Below, one piece after another: positions 17,113-25,396 of a DNA stretch of 28,906 bases. Under the pieces are notes generated by a model, which saw only the letters and a program-made list of their open reading frames with translations, made no database searches and was not told where the DNA came from. The DNA comes from JBBRMY01 sp038230595 (GTDB lineage Bacteria; Bacteroidota; Ignavibacteria; Tepidaquicellales; Tepidaquicellaceae): assembly GCA_038230595.1 (NCBI GenBank), contig JBBRMY010000016.1:1-28906 (forward strand), written 5' to 3'. The translations under genes and the position numbers were made by a program. Position 1 is the stretch's first letter. Each line of letters begins with the position of its first letter.

Positions 17113-17139
17113 AGACACGATAAATCGTGTCTCTACATT
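17113..17139. repeat. palindromic repeat, GTAGAGAC type
   Basis: AGACACGATAAATCGTGTCT is an exact 20-nt palindrome, followed by CTAC. The 3' half GTGTCTCTAC matches the complement of the GTAGAGAC head of the hairpin at 28162-28184. It lies just before ATG 17147 and within the longer TTG-initiated frame, which argues against that longer start. Confidence 0.6.
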
Positions 17140-17146
17140 AGTTTGT

Positions 17147-19201
17147 ATGCTCATAAAAAGAATTCTTATTGTTGCATTCGTTTTAGTACTATACTCATCA
17201 ATTGCAATTTGCAGCCAGGCGTCTGTAAAGTTTATTTTTGCAGACAGTCAGACCGGCATAAAAGTAATTCCTTCCTCATTATTTGTTTCAAACATCTTAA
17301 CAAAAGAAAACATTTATTTTTCTCCGGAGAATTTACGGAATGGTGATGTACAAAAAAATATTCCTGTTGGTAATTATTTTATAACTGTAAATTCAAACGG
17401 GTATAAGAGTATCAGTTCGAATATAACTTTATCGGATCAAGGATCAACTTTTGTTATTAATCTGGACCCTTTAAATGAAGATTCAAAATTAAAATCGGAC
17501 AGAATTCAGAAACTCCGCACTGCACAATCGCAGGTTTATGCAGGATATGTTGTTGATGCAAAAACATTACTCCCCTTGCAGGGAGTTGAAATAAAATGCG
17601 AAGAACAGAATAAAACTTTTTATTCGGATAATAAAGGATATTTTGAATTTTCATTAAGGGCTGAATGCGGTAGGAACAAATATTCCGACCTGATATTTAC
17701 AAAGAACGGATATAAAATAATTACAGATAGAAATATTGAAAATTATCCCGGCAATGATATTGTATTAAAAATTAAATTGGAAGAGGGTATCGGAAATATT
17801 ATAACAGATGAAAAGAATTTTAGATCAAGAATAGATGAAGTTAATTCATCAAGTTCCCTTTGTAATGAATGTAATAATAATATTGAAAAAGAAAATAATT
17901 TAACAGATCCGTTTACAATACCACAGAGTATCAAAGTCGGCAGAACATGTACAGGAACAAATTGCTCGACGGTTGAAATTTATTCTATCGATACTTACTG
18001 TAAGTATGTTATTCCCGCAGAAGTTTATTCGTGTTGGGGAAGCCTTGCAGGCGGAATGAATTCTCTTCAGTCATTTGCAGTAGCAGTAAGAACTTATGCA
18101 TTATATTATGTTTATCATCCGATCAATTCTACTTATGATATATGTGATAATACTTATTGCCAGATGTTAGGCTCTTCGTTAAGCACTAATTCAAACAATG
18201 CTGTAGATATAACTTCGCGTTATGTAATGCTTAACACCAGTGGAAATATAGTCCGGTCAGAATATGCTGCTGAGAATAATAATCTTGGCTGCGGAGATGG
18301 TCTATGCGGAACAGGCACAGCCTGGCCTTGCACATCAGACCTTGTATGCTCCGGAATAACGTCAAATGGACATGGACGCGGACTTTGCCAGTGGGGAACC
18401 GTAAGATGGGCAACAGGTACAAAAGTTTTAGTTTCTTCGCCATGCTCTTTAGGAGTAACACATGGATACGGAACGAAAACATGGCAGGGAATTTTAGATC
18501 ACTATTACAATGTACCGGGCTATAGCTGGACTCTAACTCAGGGCGGAACTTCAAAAATAAATACCAACACAGCAATTCCGAATACAATACCTGCATGCGG
18601 AACGGTGAACATACAATATAATCTGACAACGAGCGGAAATCTTAATTTATTTTTAGCAGCATCTATTGCTCCAACCGGAACGAGCAGTTATATTTCTGAT
18701 GCAGCTCATGATGTGAAAGTAAATATTGCAAGCGGAACGTCAAATTACAATCGTCAGTTTAGTGTTCCTTGCAATACAGTACCGGGCAGCTATGACTTGC
18801 TGACGGCACTTTGGTATGATAAGAACGGCAATAATGTTATAGATGCAGGTGACCTTGTTATAGATTCAAAGTTAACTTCACATTCCCTGACAGTCGGACC
18901 TTCATCCGGAATAAATTTAATTTCAATAGATGTTCCTGAAAAATATTTTCTGCATCCAAATTATCCAAACCCATTTAATCCGACGACTAAAATTAATTTT
19001 GATGTAGCAAGGAATTCTTTTGTCAGTGTGAATATTTTTGATGTTTCAGGAAAGCGGATAGAAAAAATTGCAGGATCAGAAATGAGAGCAGGGAAATATG
19101 AATTTACATGGAATGCAGAAAATCTACCAACTGGTATTTATTATTGCAGGATGGAAACGGAAAATTATTCCGCATCTGTAAAGCTGGTATTAGTGAAATA
19201 A
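17147..19201 (+). CDS. T9SS-sorted, cysteine-rich SpoIID/LytB-domain protein
   Basis: I choose ATG 17147 (684 aa); the TTG at 17060 would add 29 residues before the signal peptide (about 1-24, ending ICSQ) and run through a palindromic repeat. Domains: a beta-sandwich (about 25-110), a carboxypeptidase-regulatory-like domain (130-171), a SpoIID/LytB domain (about 262-454), a linker domain with NGNNVIDAGD, and a T9SS sorting domain (596-684). SpoIID hallmarks are IPAEVYSCWG (the Glu matching the catalytic Glu of SpoIID lytic transglycosylases is residue 292), SLQSFAVAVRTYALY, CDNTYCQ, and GHGRGLCQWG (408-417) with HGYGTKTWQGILDHYY. About fifteen cysteines within and just before this domain suggest disulfides. 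Cell-wall glycan cleavage is inferred from family; activity and target are untested. Confidence 0.85.
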   Translation: MLIKRILIVAFVLVLYSSIAICSQASVKFIFADSQTGIKVIPSSLFVSNILTKENIYFSPENLRNGDVQKNIPVGNYFITVNSNGYKSISSNITLSDQGSTFVINLDPLNEDSKLKSDRIQKLRTAQSQVYAGYVVDAKTLLPLQGVEIKCEEQNKTFYSDNKGYFEFSLRAECGRNKYSDLIFTKNGYKIITDRNIENYPGNDIVLKIKLEEGIGNIITDEKNFRSRIDEVNSSSSLCNECNNNIEKENNLTDPFTIPQSIKVGRTCTGTNCSTVEIYSIDTYCKYVIPAEVYSCWGSLAGGMNSLQSFAVAVRTYALYYVYHPINSTYDICDNTYCQMLGSSLSTNSNNAVDITSRYVMLNTSGNIVRSEYAAENNNLGCGDGLCGTGTAWPCTSDLVCSGITSNGHGRGLCQWGTVRWATGTKVLVSSPCSLGVTHGYGTKTWQGILDHYYNVPGYSWTLTQGGTSKINTNTAIPNTIPACGTVNIQYNLTTSGNLNLFLAASIAPTGTSSYISDAAHDVKVNIASGTSNYNRQFSVPCNTVPGSYDLLTALWYDKNGNNVIDAGDLVIDSKLTSHSLTVGPSSGINLISIDVPEKYFLHPNYPNPFNPTTKINFDVARNSFVSVNIFDVSGKRIEKIAGSEMRAGKYEFTWNAENLPTGIYYCRMETENYSASVKLVLVK

Positions 19202-19248
19202 AATTTGCTCTACCTATTCATGATCAGGTACACAACAATGAGTACAGC

Positions 19249-19278
19249 AAAAAGAAAAATTATTAACGTTTTCTTTTT
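19249..19278. terminator. weak bidirectional terminator candidate
   Basis: AAAAAGAAAA (19249-19258) and TTTTCTTTTT (19269-19278) are complementary, lying between the convergent genes that end at 19201 and 19330. The stem is almost all A-T, so stability is low. The position favours a terminator; the composition does not. Confidence 0.3.
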
Positions 19279-19329
19279 AGATCTGGAACGAGTGTATTTA
19301 TTTGTTCTTCGTCGTGCCATGAAACTGAA

Positions 19330-19782
19330 CTAATCTGTTTCTGATATTTTTTTGATCTGAACTAAGATCGGATTCCAGCCTTCACCTTTGTTGTAAGTAT
19401 CTTCGTAGCGCTTTTGACCATCGGCTGCATCTTCAAAGCCATCCTGAACAACTGTTAATGTAGTTTTATTATCTTTTTCCTCGAGAGTATATGTAACATT
19501 CAGATAATTAACTGGGATGTCTTCCATGCCGGAATTTGGATCAATGACAGTGTATATCAATTGCTTTTGAGGCTCGATCTTGACGACCTTTCCTTTAACA
19601 AATACCATTTCTTTGCCTTCATAATTTCCTTTCCACTCGAGAGAACTTCCGGGCTTCCAATCGGAAACAGCTTCACAACCAAACATATATTTTTTGGTTT
19701 GCTCAGGATTCACAAGAGTGTCCCATACTTTTGAAGTGGTGGCGTTGATACTTATAGTTGAGATGACTGATAGGTTTTCCAT
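19330..19782 (-). CDS. SRPBCC / AHSA1-like domain protein
   Basis: 150 residues without signal peptide, so cytoplasmic. It fits the START/SRPBCC helix-grip fold of the AHSA1 (activator of Hsp90 ATPase homologue 1-like) family. The N-terminal strand and helix read ISTISINATTSKVWDTLVNPEQTKKYMFG, followed by SDWKPGSSLEWKGN, GKVVKIEPQKQLIYT, YTLEEKDNKTTLTVVQDGFED and a C-terminal helix with GWNPILVQIKKI. Length matches the family. Members bind hydrophobic ligands or act as stress or detoxification accessory proteins; the ligand here is unknown. It lies 106 nt downstream of the TolB-like gene on the same strand, with a palindromic repeat between them. Confidence 0.82.
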   Translation of the reverse strand: MENLSVISTISINATTSKVWDTLVNPEQTKKYMFGCEAVSDWKPGSSLEWKGNYEGKEMVFVKGKVVKIEPQKQLIYTVIDPNSGMEDIPVNYLNVTYTLEEKDNKTTLTVVQDGFEDAADGQKRYEDTYNKGEGWNPILVQIKKISETD

Positions 19783-19844
19783 AGGTTATTTTTATATCTT
19801 ATTTGAGAATGGATAATGGTTCTGACTGGATTTCATTGATTAAC

Positions 19845-19871
19845 GGGATTCCTGCTTACGCAGGAATGACA
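19845..19871. repeat. short palindromic repeat (ATTCCTGC...GCAGGAAT)
   Basis: ATTCCTGC (19848-19855) and GCAGGAAT (19860-19867) form a perfect 8-bp stem with loop TTAC, within GGGATTCCTGCTTACG and the following CAGGAATGACAG. Sequences of this GGGATTCC...GGAATGAC style are dispersed intergenic repeats in many unrelated bacteria, similar in design to the dRS3 repeat of Neisseria. It lies between two same-strand genes. Confidence 0.55.
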
Positions 19872-19888
19872 GTGCAAACCAGATATTT

Positions 19889-21025
19889 TTATTCTACCCA
19901 ATCACAGATGAAGACATTTGTTTCACCTTTAACCGCGTTGTGACGATTTGAGCAGAACGCTAATTTTTTACCATCAGGGGAGAACATTGGAAAGCCATCG
20001 AATTCAGGACACTCTGTAATTTTCTCAAGTCCTGTTCCGTCCATATTTATCATGTAAATATCAAAATTCCTTCCAAGCGGATCTTCAATGTTAGAGCAGA
20101 ATAAGATCCTTTTACCATCAGGGTGAAAATAAGGAGCAAAGTTAGCGGCATCATTATTTGTTATCTGAATTTTATTGCTGCCATCAGCATCCATAATGAA
20201 TATATCAAGCTTGGTTGGTCTTATTAATCCTTCAGCTAATATTTGTTTATAATTATCTTTTTCTTTTTCGCCTACTTCTCCATCTTTAAATCTTGTTCTT
20301 CTGTAAACGATTTTTTTCCCGTCTTTCGAATAGAAAGCTCCTCCATCATATCCAACCTCATTTGTTAATTGCAGAACGTTGCTTCCGTCAAGATCCATAG
20401 AATAAAGATCAACATCTCCATTTCTTGTTGATGTGAAAATTATTTTATCTCCAACCGGTGAAATAGTTGCTTCAGCATCATATCCGGGAGAATTTATTAA
20501 CTGCTTTAGATCTGACCCATCTTCTTTTACTGTGAAAATATCATAAGAATTATATAATGCCCAGACATATCCTTTCGAAAAGTCAGGACGAGGAGGACAA
20601 TCATCACCTGCTAAGTGTGTTGAAGCAAAAAGAATGGTTTTGTTATCTGGGAAATAATATGAACATGTAGTTCTTCCTTTACCTGTGCTTACCATTTTCT
20701 GATCCGAACCGTCAATATTCATAGTATATATCTGATCACAAATTCTTCCGTTTCTTGTTGACTGAAAAGAAAGCTTTTTACCGTCAAAAGAAAAGTAAGC
20801 TTCAGCATTTTCACCTCCATCAGTCAACTGCCGGATGTTTGCAAGGTGTTTTTCATTTACATAAGTGAGAGGAGTTTCTCTCGCTGTATCCTTTTCAACT
20901 GAAACATTATTTTTTAAATATCCGGATGAAAATGAAAAAAATGAGGCTGCAGAAATTAATGCTATTATAAAAAGAACTGAAATTTTATTTTTATTCAAGA
21001 CGTGAAACACTGAATATTCCTTCAT
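19889..21025 (-). CDS. TolB-like PD40 beta-propeller protein
   Basis: 378 residues from ATG 21025. A hydrophobic signal or anchor (about residues 15-36, ISVLFIIALISAASFFSFSSG) predicts periplasmic placement. The rest is a series of TolB/PD40 repeats: AYFSFDGKKLSFQSTRNG, YTMNIDGSDQKM, ATISPVGDKIIFTSTRNGDVDLYSMDLDGSN, FYSKDGKKIVYRR, IFIMDADGSNKIQIT, YFHPDGKRILFCSN and MFSPDGKKLAFCSN. Unlike true TolB it lacks the usual N-terminal alpha/beta domain and pal partner context, so I call it TolB-like only. The ATG lies inside the end of the rel gene (35-nt overlap); a TTG just at the rel stop is an alternative start. Either way translation is probably coupled to rel. Confidence 0.82.
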   Translation of the reverse strand: MKEYSVFHVLNKNKISVLFIIALISAASFFSFSSGYLKNNVSVEKDTARETPLTYVNEKHLANIRQLTDGGENAEAYFSFDGKKLSFQSTRNGRICDQIYTMNIDGSDQKMVSTGKGRTTCSYYFPDNKTILFASTHLAGDDCPPRPDFSKGYVWALYNSYDIFTVKEDGSDLKQLINSPGYDAEATISPVGDKIIFTSTRNGDVDLYSMDLDGSNVLQLTNEVGYDGGAFYSKDGKKIVYRRTRFKDGEVGEKEKDNYKQILAEGLIRPTKLDIFIMDADGSNKIQITNNDAANFAPYFHPDGKRILFCSNIEDPLGRNFDIYMINMDGTGLEKITECPEFDGFPMFSPDGKKLAFCSNRHNAVKGETNVFICDWVE

Positions 21026-23216
21026 GATGATTTAATTTTTCAATAATATCGTTTAACTGCTTAAGAGTTCCTATCTCAAGTATAAACCTGCCTTCAAAAA
21101 TTGAATTTTTGGTAGTAATATTCACTGTCTTAATATTAACATTGAAATTTTTTGAGATGGTATTTGTAATGTCATTTAATATTCCTGCACTGTTCTGACC
21201 TATTATCTTTACGCCGCCATTAAACTCTCCAGAGCTTTCACCGTCCCAGTTTATTTCGATCAGGCGATGTGCGTCAAGCGTATAGAAGTCAACGTTGCGG
21301 CATGCTTTCCTGTGAATCTTAATTCCTTCTGTCTGTGTGATGAAACCGATTACTTCATCTCCCGGAATAGGGTTACAGCATTTTGCAAATTCATATTTAA
21401 GATTTTTTAAGTCAAGATCACCGTCGATCTTTAAAAGCTGTCCGTTCTTAGCATGGATCTCTTCTTTATACTGCTTATCTATCTTTTCAGAAATATCTTC
21501 GGAGGATTTATTTATAAGCTCATTGTTCCACATTACTTTCTGATCAAGCTGCTGGATCTTTGTAGTGTCAGAAAGAATATTTAATGCATCGTCAGCTTTT
21601 GTTTCGTCGTCGGCAATTTCATAATAAAACCCGGATAGCTCTTTGTGACGAAGCTTATGAATAACTTTCTGAAGATTCTCTTCACTGAAATGAATTTTCT
21701 TTTTCTTTACTTTCTTTTCCCAGATCTCTTTGCCTTTTTCAGACTGCTTTCGCTTTTCGAGATTGAAATATTTTCTGAGATCGGATTTTGCTTTATGTGT
21801 TGTAACAAATTGCTCCCAGTCTCTTTTCGGAGTCTGGTTCTTGGAAGTAATGATCTCTATCTGGTCACCGCTTTTTAATTTTGTATCCAGAGTTACTATC
21901 TTGCGGTCTATCTTGGCTCCTATACATTTGTAACCGATCTCCGTATGAATCTCAAATGCAAAATCAACACATGTAGCGCCTACAGGCAGAACTTTTAACA
22001 GACCCTTCGGAGTAAAGCAATATATTTCATCCTGATATAAATTTAACTTAAATGTTTCCATTAAGTTCTTATCGGGGTCATCCTTGTATTGATTTTCAAA
22101 AGCTTCTCGAACTGACTTCAGCCAGCTTTCAAGCTTAATATCATTTAAATTAGATTTCTCTTTATACTTCCAGTGCGCTGCAATTCCTTTTTCAGCGATC
22201 TCCTGCATGTCTTTAGTTCTAATCTGAACTTCAACAGGATCGCCGTCTTCAGCAAGAAGAGTTGTATGTATTGACTGATATCCGTTCTGCTTTGGAAGTG
22301 AAATATAATCTTTAAACCTTTCAGGTACTGGAATGTAAATCTCGGAACAAAGGCCGTAAACTGCAAAGCAATCATTTTTATTCTGAGTATCGATTATAAT
22401 TCTGACAGCAAAAATGTCATTCATCTCGTCGAAAGTCTTGTTTTTATTCCTGATCTTATTGTAGATCGAATAAATATGCTTGGTTCTTCCGAAGACTTCG
22501 AACTTATAATTTTCCTTTATTAATCTTTTCTTTATCGGCTTTATAAAATTTCTTATAAATCTTTTCTTTTCAGATTTTACTTCATTCAGCTGCCTGCTTA
22601 TTTCATCGAAAGATGTAGGATCAATATATTTTAATGAAAGATCTTCAAGTTCAGATTTTATTCCGGATAGTCCAAAGCGGTGGGCTATTGGCGCAAAGAT
22701 CTCAAGAGTTTCCTGTGCCATTCTTATCTGACGGGGATCTTCAAGAAATTCAAGAGTTCTGAGATTGTGAATTCTGTCTGCAAATTTGATCATCATTACG
22801 CGCAGATCAGAAGTCATGGAGAACATCAGCTTTTTGTAAGTCTCAACTAATTTCTGCTCGTAGTTGCCAAAGATACCTTCGATCTTTGTAACTCCGTCAA
22901 CAATTTCAGCGACTTCATCACCAAATTTTTCGCGGATATCTGCAATAGTGTATACTGTATCTTCAGCTACATCGTGAAGAAGAGATGAAGCGATCGTTAT
23001 TGAGTCAATGGGAATTTCTGTTGCGAGAATTCTTGCTACGGCATAGGGATGTGAAATGAAAGGCTCTCCTGACTTCCGCAGATCATGCTTGTGAGCATGA
23101 TGAGCGAAGCTAAAAGCATCGGAGATCAGCTTTTCATTAAGCTTGTTAGCAGGAAGATTGTTGCGGCATATAACAAGCAGCTCTTCAAGTTTTGTTTTGT
23201 ATAAGTTTCCAAGCAT
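20991..23216 (-). CDS. rel: bifunctional (p)ppGpp synthetase/hydrolase
   Basis: 741 residues, the normal length for long Rel/SpoT enzymes, which make pppGpp/ppGpp from ATP and GTP/GDP and also hydrolyse it to control the stringent response. Visible domains: HD hydrolase (about 35-180) with SHPYAVARIL, LLHDVAEDT (HD at 81-82) and FADRIHNLRTL; synthetase (about 235-350) with GRTKHIYSIYNKI, DIFAVRI, RFKDYISLPKQNGYQSIHT and EVQIRTKDMQEIAEKGIAAHWKYK; TGS (about 399-460); the CCNPIPGD zinc-finger-like domain; and a C-terminal ACT domain. RFKD (300-303) is the RXKD form typical of bifunctional Rel/SpoT rather than synthetase-only RelA. Intact HD residues support hydrolase activity. It is the only Rel-family gene seen here. 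Confidence 0.95.
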   Translation of the reverse strand: MLGNLYKTKLEELLVICRNNLPANKLNEKLISDAFSFAHHAHKHDLRKSGEPFISHPYAVARILATEIPIDSITIASSLLHDVAEDTVYTIADIREKFGDEVAEIVDGVTKIEGIFGNYEQKLVETYKKLMFSMTSDLRVMMIKFADRIHNLRTLEFLEDPRQIRMAQETLEIFAPIAHRFGLSGIKSELEDLSLKYIDPTSFDEISRQLNEVKSEKKRFIRNFIKPIKKRLIKENYKFEVFGRTKHIYSIYNKIRNKNKTFDEMNDIFAVRIIIDTQNKNDCFAVYGLCSEIYIPVPERFKDYISLPKQNGYQSIHTTLLAEDGDPVEVQIRTKDMQEIAEKGIAAHWKYKEKSNLNDIKLESWLKSVREAFENQYKDDPDKNLMETFKLNLYQDEIYCFTPKGLLKVLPVGATCVDFAFEIHTEIGYKCIGAKIDRKIVTLDTKLKSGDQIEIITSKNQTPKRDWEQFVTTHKAKSDLRKYFNLEKRKQSEKGKEIWEKKVKKKKIHFSEENLQKVIHKLRHKELSGFYYEIADDETKADDALNILSDTTKIQQLDQKVMWNNELINKSSEDISEKIDKQYKEEIHAKNGQLLKIDGDLDLKNLKYEFAKCCNPIPGDEVIGFITQTEGIKIHRKACRNVDFYTLDAHRLIEINWDGESSGEFNGGVKIIGQNSAGILNDITNTISKNFNVNIKTVNITTKNSIFEGRFILEIGTLKQLNDIIEKLNHHEGIFSVSRLE

Positions 23217-23259
23217 ATAGTTGTCAACATTACAATAGTCAGTTCAGTTTCAGCAGATC

Positions 23260-23279
23260 AAACAGGCGGCAGCCTGTTT
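23260..23279. repeat. short palindrome AAACAGGC-GGCA-GCCTGTTT
   Basis: A perfect 8-bp stem with a four-base loop lies between upp and rel on the minus strand. No T-run follows on the minus strand, so it is not a canonical terminator. It is one of several short palindromes scattered through the spacers of this window. Confidence 0.5.
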
Positions 23280-23294
23280 ATATGTAACGTGTTT

Positions 23295-23325
23295 TGTAGA
23301 GGCAGGACACATCCTAAATTCTACA
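23295..23325. repeat. imperfect palindrome TGTAGA...TCTACA
   Basis: TGTAGA (23295-23300) and TCTACA (23320-23325) flank a small AGGA-CACA-TCCT hairpin. The GTAGAG head recalls the GTAGAGAC-type palindromes at 17113 and 28162, so this may be a degraded relative. It lies just downstream of upp. Confidence 0.4.
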
Positions 23326-23333
23326 GTGTAATT

Positions 23334-23978
23334 TTAAGTCCCAAAATACCTATCACCGGCATCGCCGAGACCCGGCATAATATATCCAACGTTGTTTAGC
23401 TTATCATCGATCTTACATGTCAGCATTTCTATCTTATCTTTATCCTTATTGGAGAATCTTTTGTTAATAGCACTGATACCTTCCGGTGCACAGATCAAAG
23501 ATACAACTGTGATGTCTTTGATTCCCATGCTGAAAAGATATTCAAGTGTAAATATTACGCTTCCTCCGGTTGCGATCATCGGATCTATCACAATAACTTT
23601 CAGTCCTGTCTTATTCTTAATTTCCGGAAATTTAAAATAATATTTAACAGGCTTTAGATTTTCCTCGTCTCTGTATAATCCTATATGAGACACAATAACT
23701 TCCGGATATAATTCTGTAAAACCTTCTGTCATACCGAGTCCGGCACGAAGAATAGGAAGAATAACTATTTTATTCTTAACTTTCTCGCCTTTTGTTTTCA
23801 TCAGAGGAGTTGTTACCTGCATTGGAGCAGTTTCTATCTGTGAATATACATCTGCAGCAAGAATATATGATATCCTTTCTAAGGAAGACTTAAAAACTGA
23901 CCTTTCGGTATCTTTATCTCTTAATTTTGTGAGATAGTGCGCTACGAGAGGGTGATCAATTTCTCTTACTGTGATCAT
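23334..23978 (-). CDS. upp: uracil phosphoribosyltransferase
   Basis: 214 residues, close to the family's usual ~208-210. It converts uracil plus PRPP to UMP in cytoplasmic pyrimidine salvage. Family marks: an N-terminal VREIDHPLVAHYLTKLRDKDT segment, ILPILRAGLGM (73-83), the PRPP-binding loop VIVIDPMIATGGSV (128-141), and the uracil-binding C-terminal motif YIMPGLGDAGDRYFGT ending the protein. ATG 23978 gives the expected N-terminus. It lies 117 nt upstream of rel on the same strand, with two small palindromes between them, and 107 nt downstream of the lipoprotein gene, which has its own terminator. Confidence 0.95.
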   Translation of the reverse strand: MITVREIDHPLVAHYLTKLRDKDTERSVFKSSLERISYILAADVYSQIETAPMQVTTPLMKTKGEKVKNKIVILPILRAGLGMTEGFTELYPEVIVSHIGLYRDEENLKPVKYYFKFPEIKNKTGLKVIVIDPMIATGGSVIFTLEYLFSMGIKDITVVSLICAPEGISAINKRFSNKDKDKIEMLTCKIDDKLNNVGYIMPGLGDAGDRYFGT

Positions 23979-24022
23979 TCTGTTATTCTATTTTGATTAG
24001 TAATTTCAGCTGTTAATCGGAG

Positions 24023-24061
24023 AAAAAAACTTTCGTTCCCGCGCTGAAGCGCAGGAACGAA
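24023..24061 (-). terminator. intrinsic terminator made from a palindromic repeat
   Basis: TTCGTTCC (24032-24039) pairs with GGAACGAA (24054-24061). One C/A mismatch and a GCGC/GCGC inner stem with loop TGAA complete a 12-pair hairpin. On the minus strand it is followed by a run of seven T (A-run 24023-24029 on the plus strand), so it should end the lipoprotein transcript from 24086. Confidence 0.75.
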
Positions 24062-24085
24062 GTTAAAAGAAGCTCATTCTAATTC

Positions 24086-25117
24086 TTACTTCTGAAGCTC
24101 AACTAAAAGATATGTGTTTGCATTCTGCTTTGACTTCATTGACTGACCCTTTGAAGATATTTTCATAGTGGCATCAACTTTTGTATTAGTTTCTTTTTTA
24201 ACAATGCATCCGCGGGATAGATTAAAGCTGATAGTTCCTTTGCCGCCGGTATCCATATCGCTGATCTGATATTTTACATCTTTCTCATTAATTTCTTTCT
24301 GATCAAAAGCAATTGACAGAGTAGCATCAATAACAACTATATTGTCGCCGTTCTGATTCTGAATATCTTTTATTTTATAAGATAAATTATTTTTCACAGG
24401 GAAGATCATAAGCTGAGTATCATAGCTTCTTGTCCAGCTTGAATCTCTTACAACTTCAGTATCAGGGAAAAGCTGAAACTGCTGCTGCATGACTGACTTA
24501 ATAGCATTATTACCGAATGATTCTTTGATCTCGTTCTTATCAGAATCTTTCAAAGTATCACCAAGTGCTTTGAACATTTTAGTGTAGATCTTTTCTAATC
24601 CGTATATATCAGATATTTCACCCTTAGAAGAGACTCTGAGGAAAAAATCCTCATTGATAATTGCATTATACTGAATAAAGTCAGGCTTATTATAGATAGA
24701 GTCTTTAATGTTCGAGTTGTATTTTATTACTAAAGATGAATCACCTGATTTCACAGTTGAAACAATATTAATACTGTCATATTTCGCTTTGTATGTAGAA
24801 ACATCAGCGGAAGATTCAGTGACTTCCATTGAATAGAAGTAGTTGATAACCTGATCTGAAGTAATATCTTTATCCTGAGTAAGAGGACTATTTTCCTGAG
24901 AAGTAGTTTTTGCGATCATCTTATATACAAACTTATCGCCTTTTTTAGGCTTCATAGCAAGAGTTACCTTTTCAACATTACCATCTTTTTTAATAAGATC
25001 GCTGTTCTGTCCGGAGCTCGAAGTAGTTGTTTTATTATCTGTTTTACTGTCTTTATTACATCCCTGAAGTATAATAGCTGTCAAAAATATAAATAGAAAA
25101 ATATAACGTTTAGTCAC
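24086..25117 (-). CDS. lipoprotein, DUF6263-like
   Basis: I prefer GTG 25117 (343 aa), which gives a compact lipoprotein signal VTKRYIFLFIFLTAIILQGC with lipobox LQGC; an ATG at 25156 adds 13 residues. After the lipidated Cys comes a polar, Thr/Ser-rich linker (KDSKTDNKTTTSSSGQN). A beta-rich domain follows that begins LAMKPKKGDKFVYKM and contains YFYSMEV, DEDFF-like INEDFFLRVSSKGEI, FQLFPDTEVVRDSSW and a final MKISSKGQSMKSKQ. The wording resembles the DUF6263 family of Bacteroidota lipoproteins, whose function is unknown; this match is from memory and tentative. No T9SS domain. It is expected to be anchored in the periplasm or outer membrane, and it has its own terminator downstream. Confidence 0.75.
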   Translation of the reverse strand: MTKRYIFLFIFLTAIILQGCNKDSKTDNKTTTSSSGQNSDLIKKDGNVEKVTLAMKPKKGDKFVYKMIAKTTSQENSPLTQDKDITSDQVINYFYSMEVTESSADVSTYKAKYDSINIVSTVKSGDSSLVIKYNSNIKDSIYNKPDFIQYNAIINEDFFLRVSSKGEISDIYGLEKIYTKMFKALGDTLKDSDKNEIKESFGNNAIKSVMQQQFQLFPDTEVVRDSSWTRSYDTQLMIFPVKNNLSYKIKDIQNQNGDNIVVIDATLSIAFDQKEINEKDVKYQISDMDTGGKGTISFNLSRGCIVKKETNTKVDATMKISSKGQSMKSKQNANTYLLVELQK

Positions 25118-25257
25118 AATATGGAGTTTAATTAATAATGATTTAAAATATACCATATAGGCAAAAGATATTCTATGGAAAAGAGTATACTATATAGATT
25201 GAAAATTAGGTGAGAATGATGTAATTTGTATGATACATTGAGAAAATGTATTGACCG

Positions 25258-25331
25258 GGGCGATTAGCTCAGCTGGTTAGAGCACTTCGCTTACACCGAA
25301 GGGGTCTGAGGTTCGAATCCTTAATCGCCCA
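25258..25331 (+). tRNA. tRNA-Val (anticodon UAC)
   Basis: The cloverleaf is complete: acceptor GGGCGAT/ATCGCCC, D arm GCTC...GAGC with loop containing GGTTAG, anticodon stem CTTCG/CGAAG with loop CTTACAC (anticodon TAC at 25292-25294), T arm TGAGG-TTCGAAT-CCTTA, and discriminator A at 25331. The gene does not encode the CCA end. Ten bases after it a hairpin terminator follows. Confidence 0.97.
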
Positions 25332-25340
25332 CAAAATAAC

Positions 25341-25369
25341 AAAAAAAGCAGCCATTGGCTGCTTTTTTT
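25341..25369. terminator. bidirectional intrinsic terminator
   Basis: AGCAGCC (25347-25353), loop ATT, and GGCTGCT (25357-25363) are flanked by seven A on the left and seven T on the right, so the hairpin can work on both strands. It serves the tRNA-Val on the plus strand and the gene ending at 25397 on the minus strand. Confidence 0.9.
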
Positions 25370-25396
25370 GTATGTGCTTCTAATAATTATTGTCCA

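Noticed and set aside
25157..25257. Looked for a promoter of tRNA-Val
   Set aside because: TTGAAA and TATGAT-like strings exist but with wrong spacing, and no exact TAnnTTTG element is present; not reported as a promoter.
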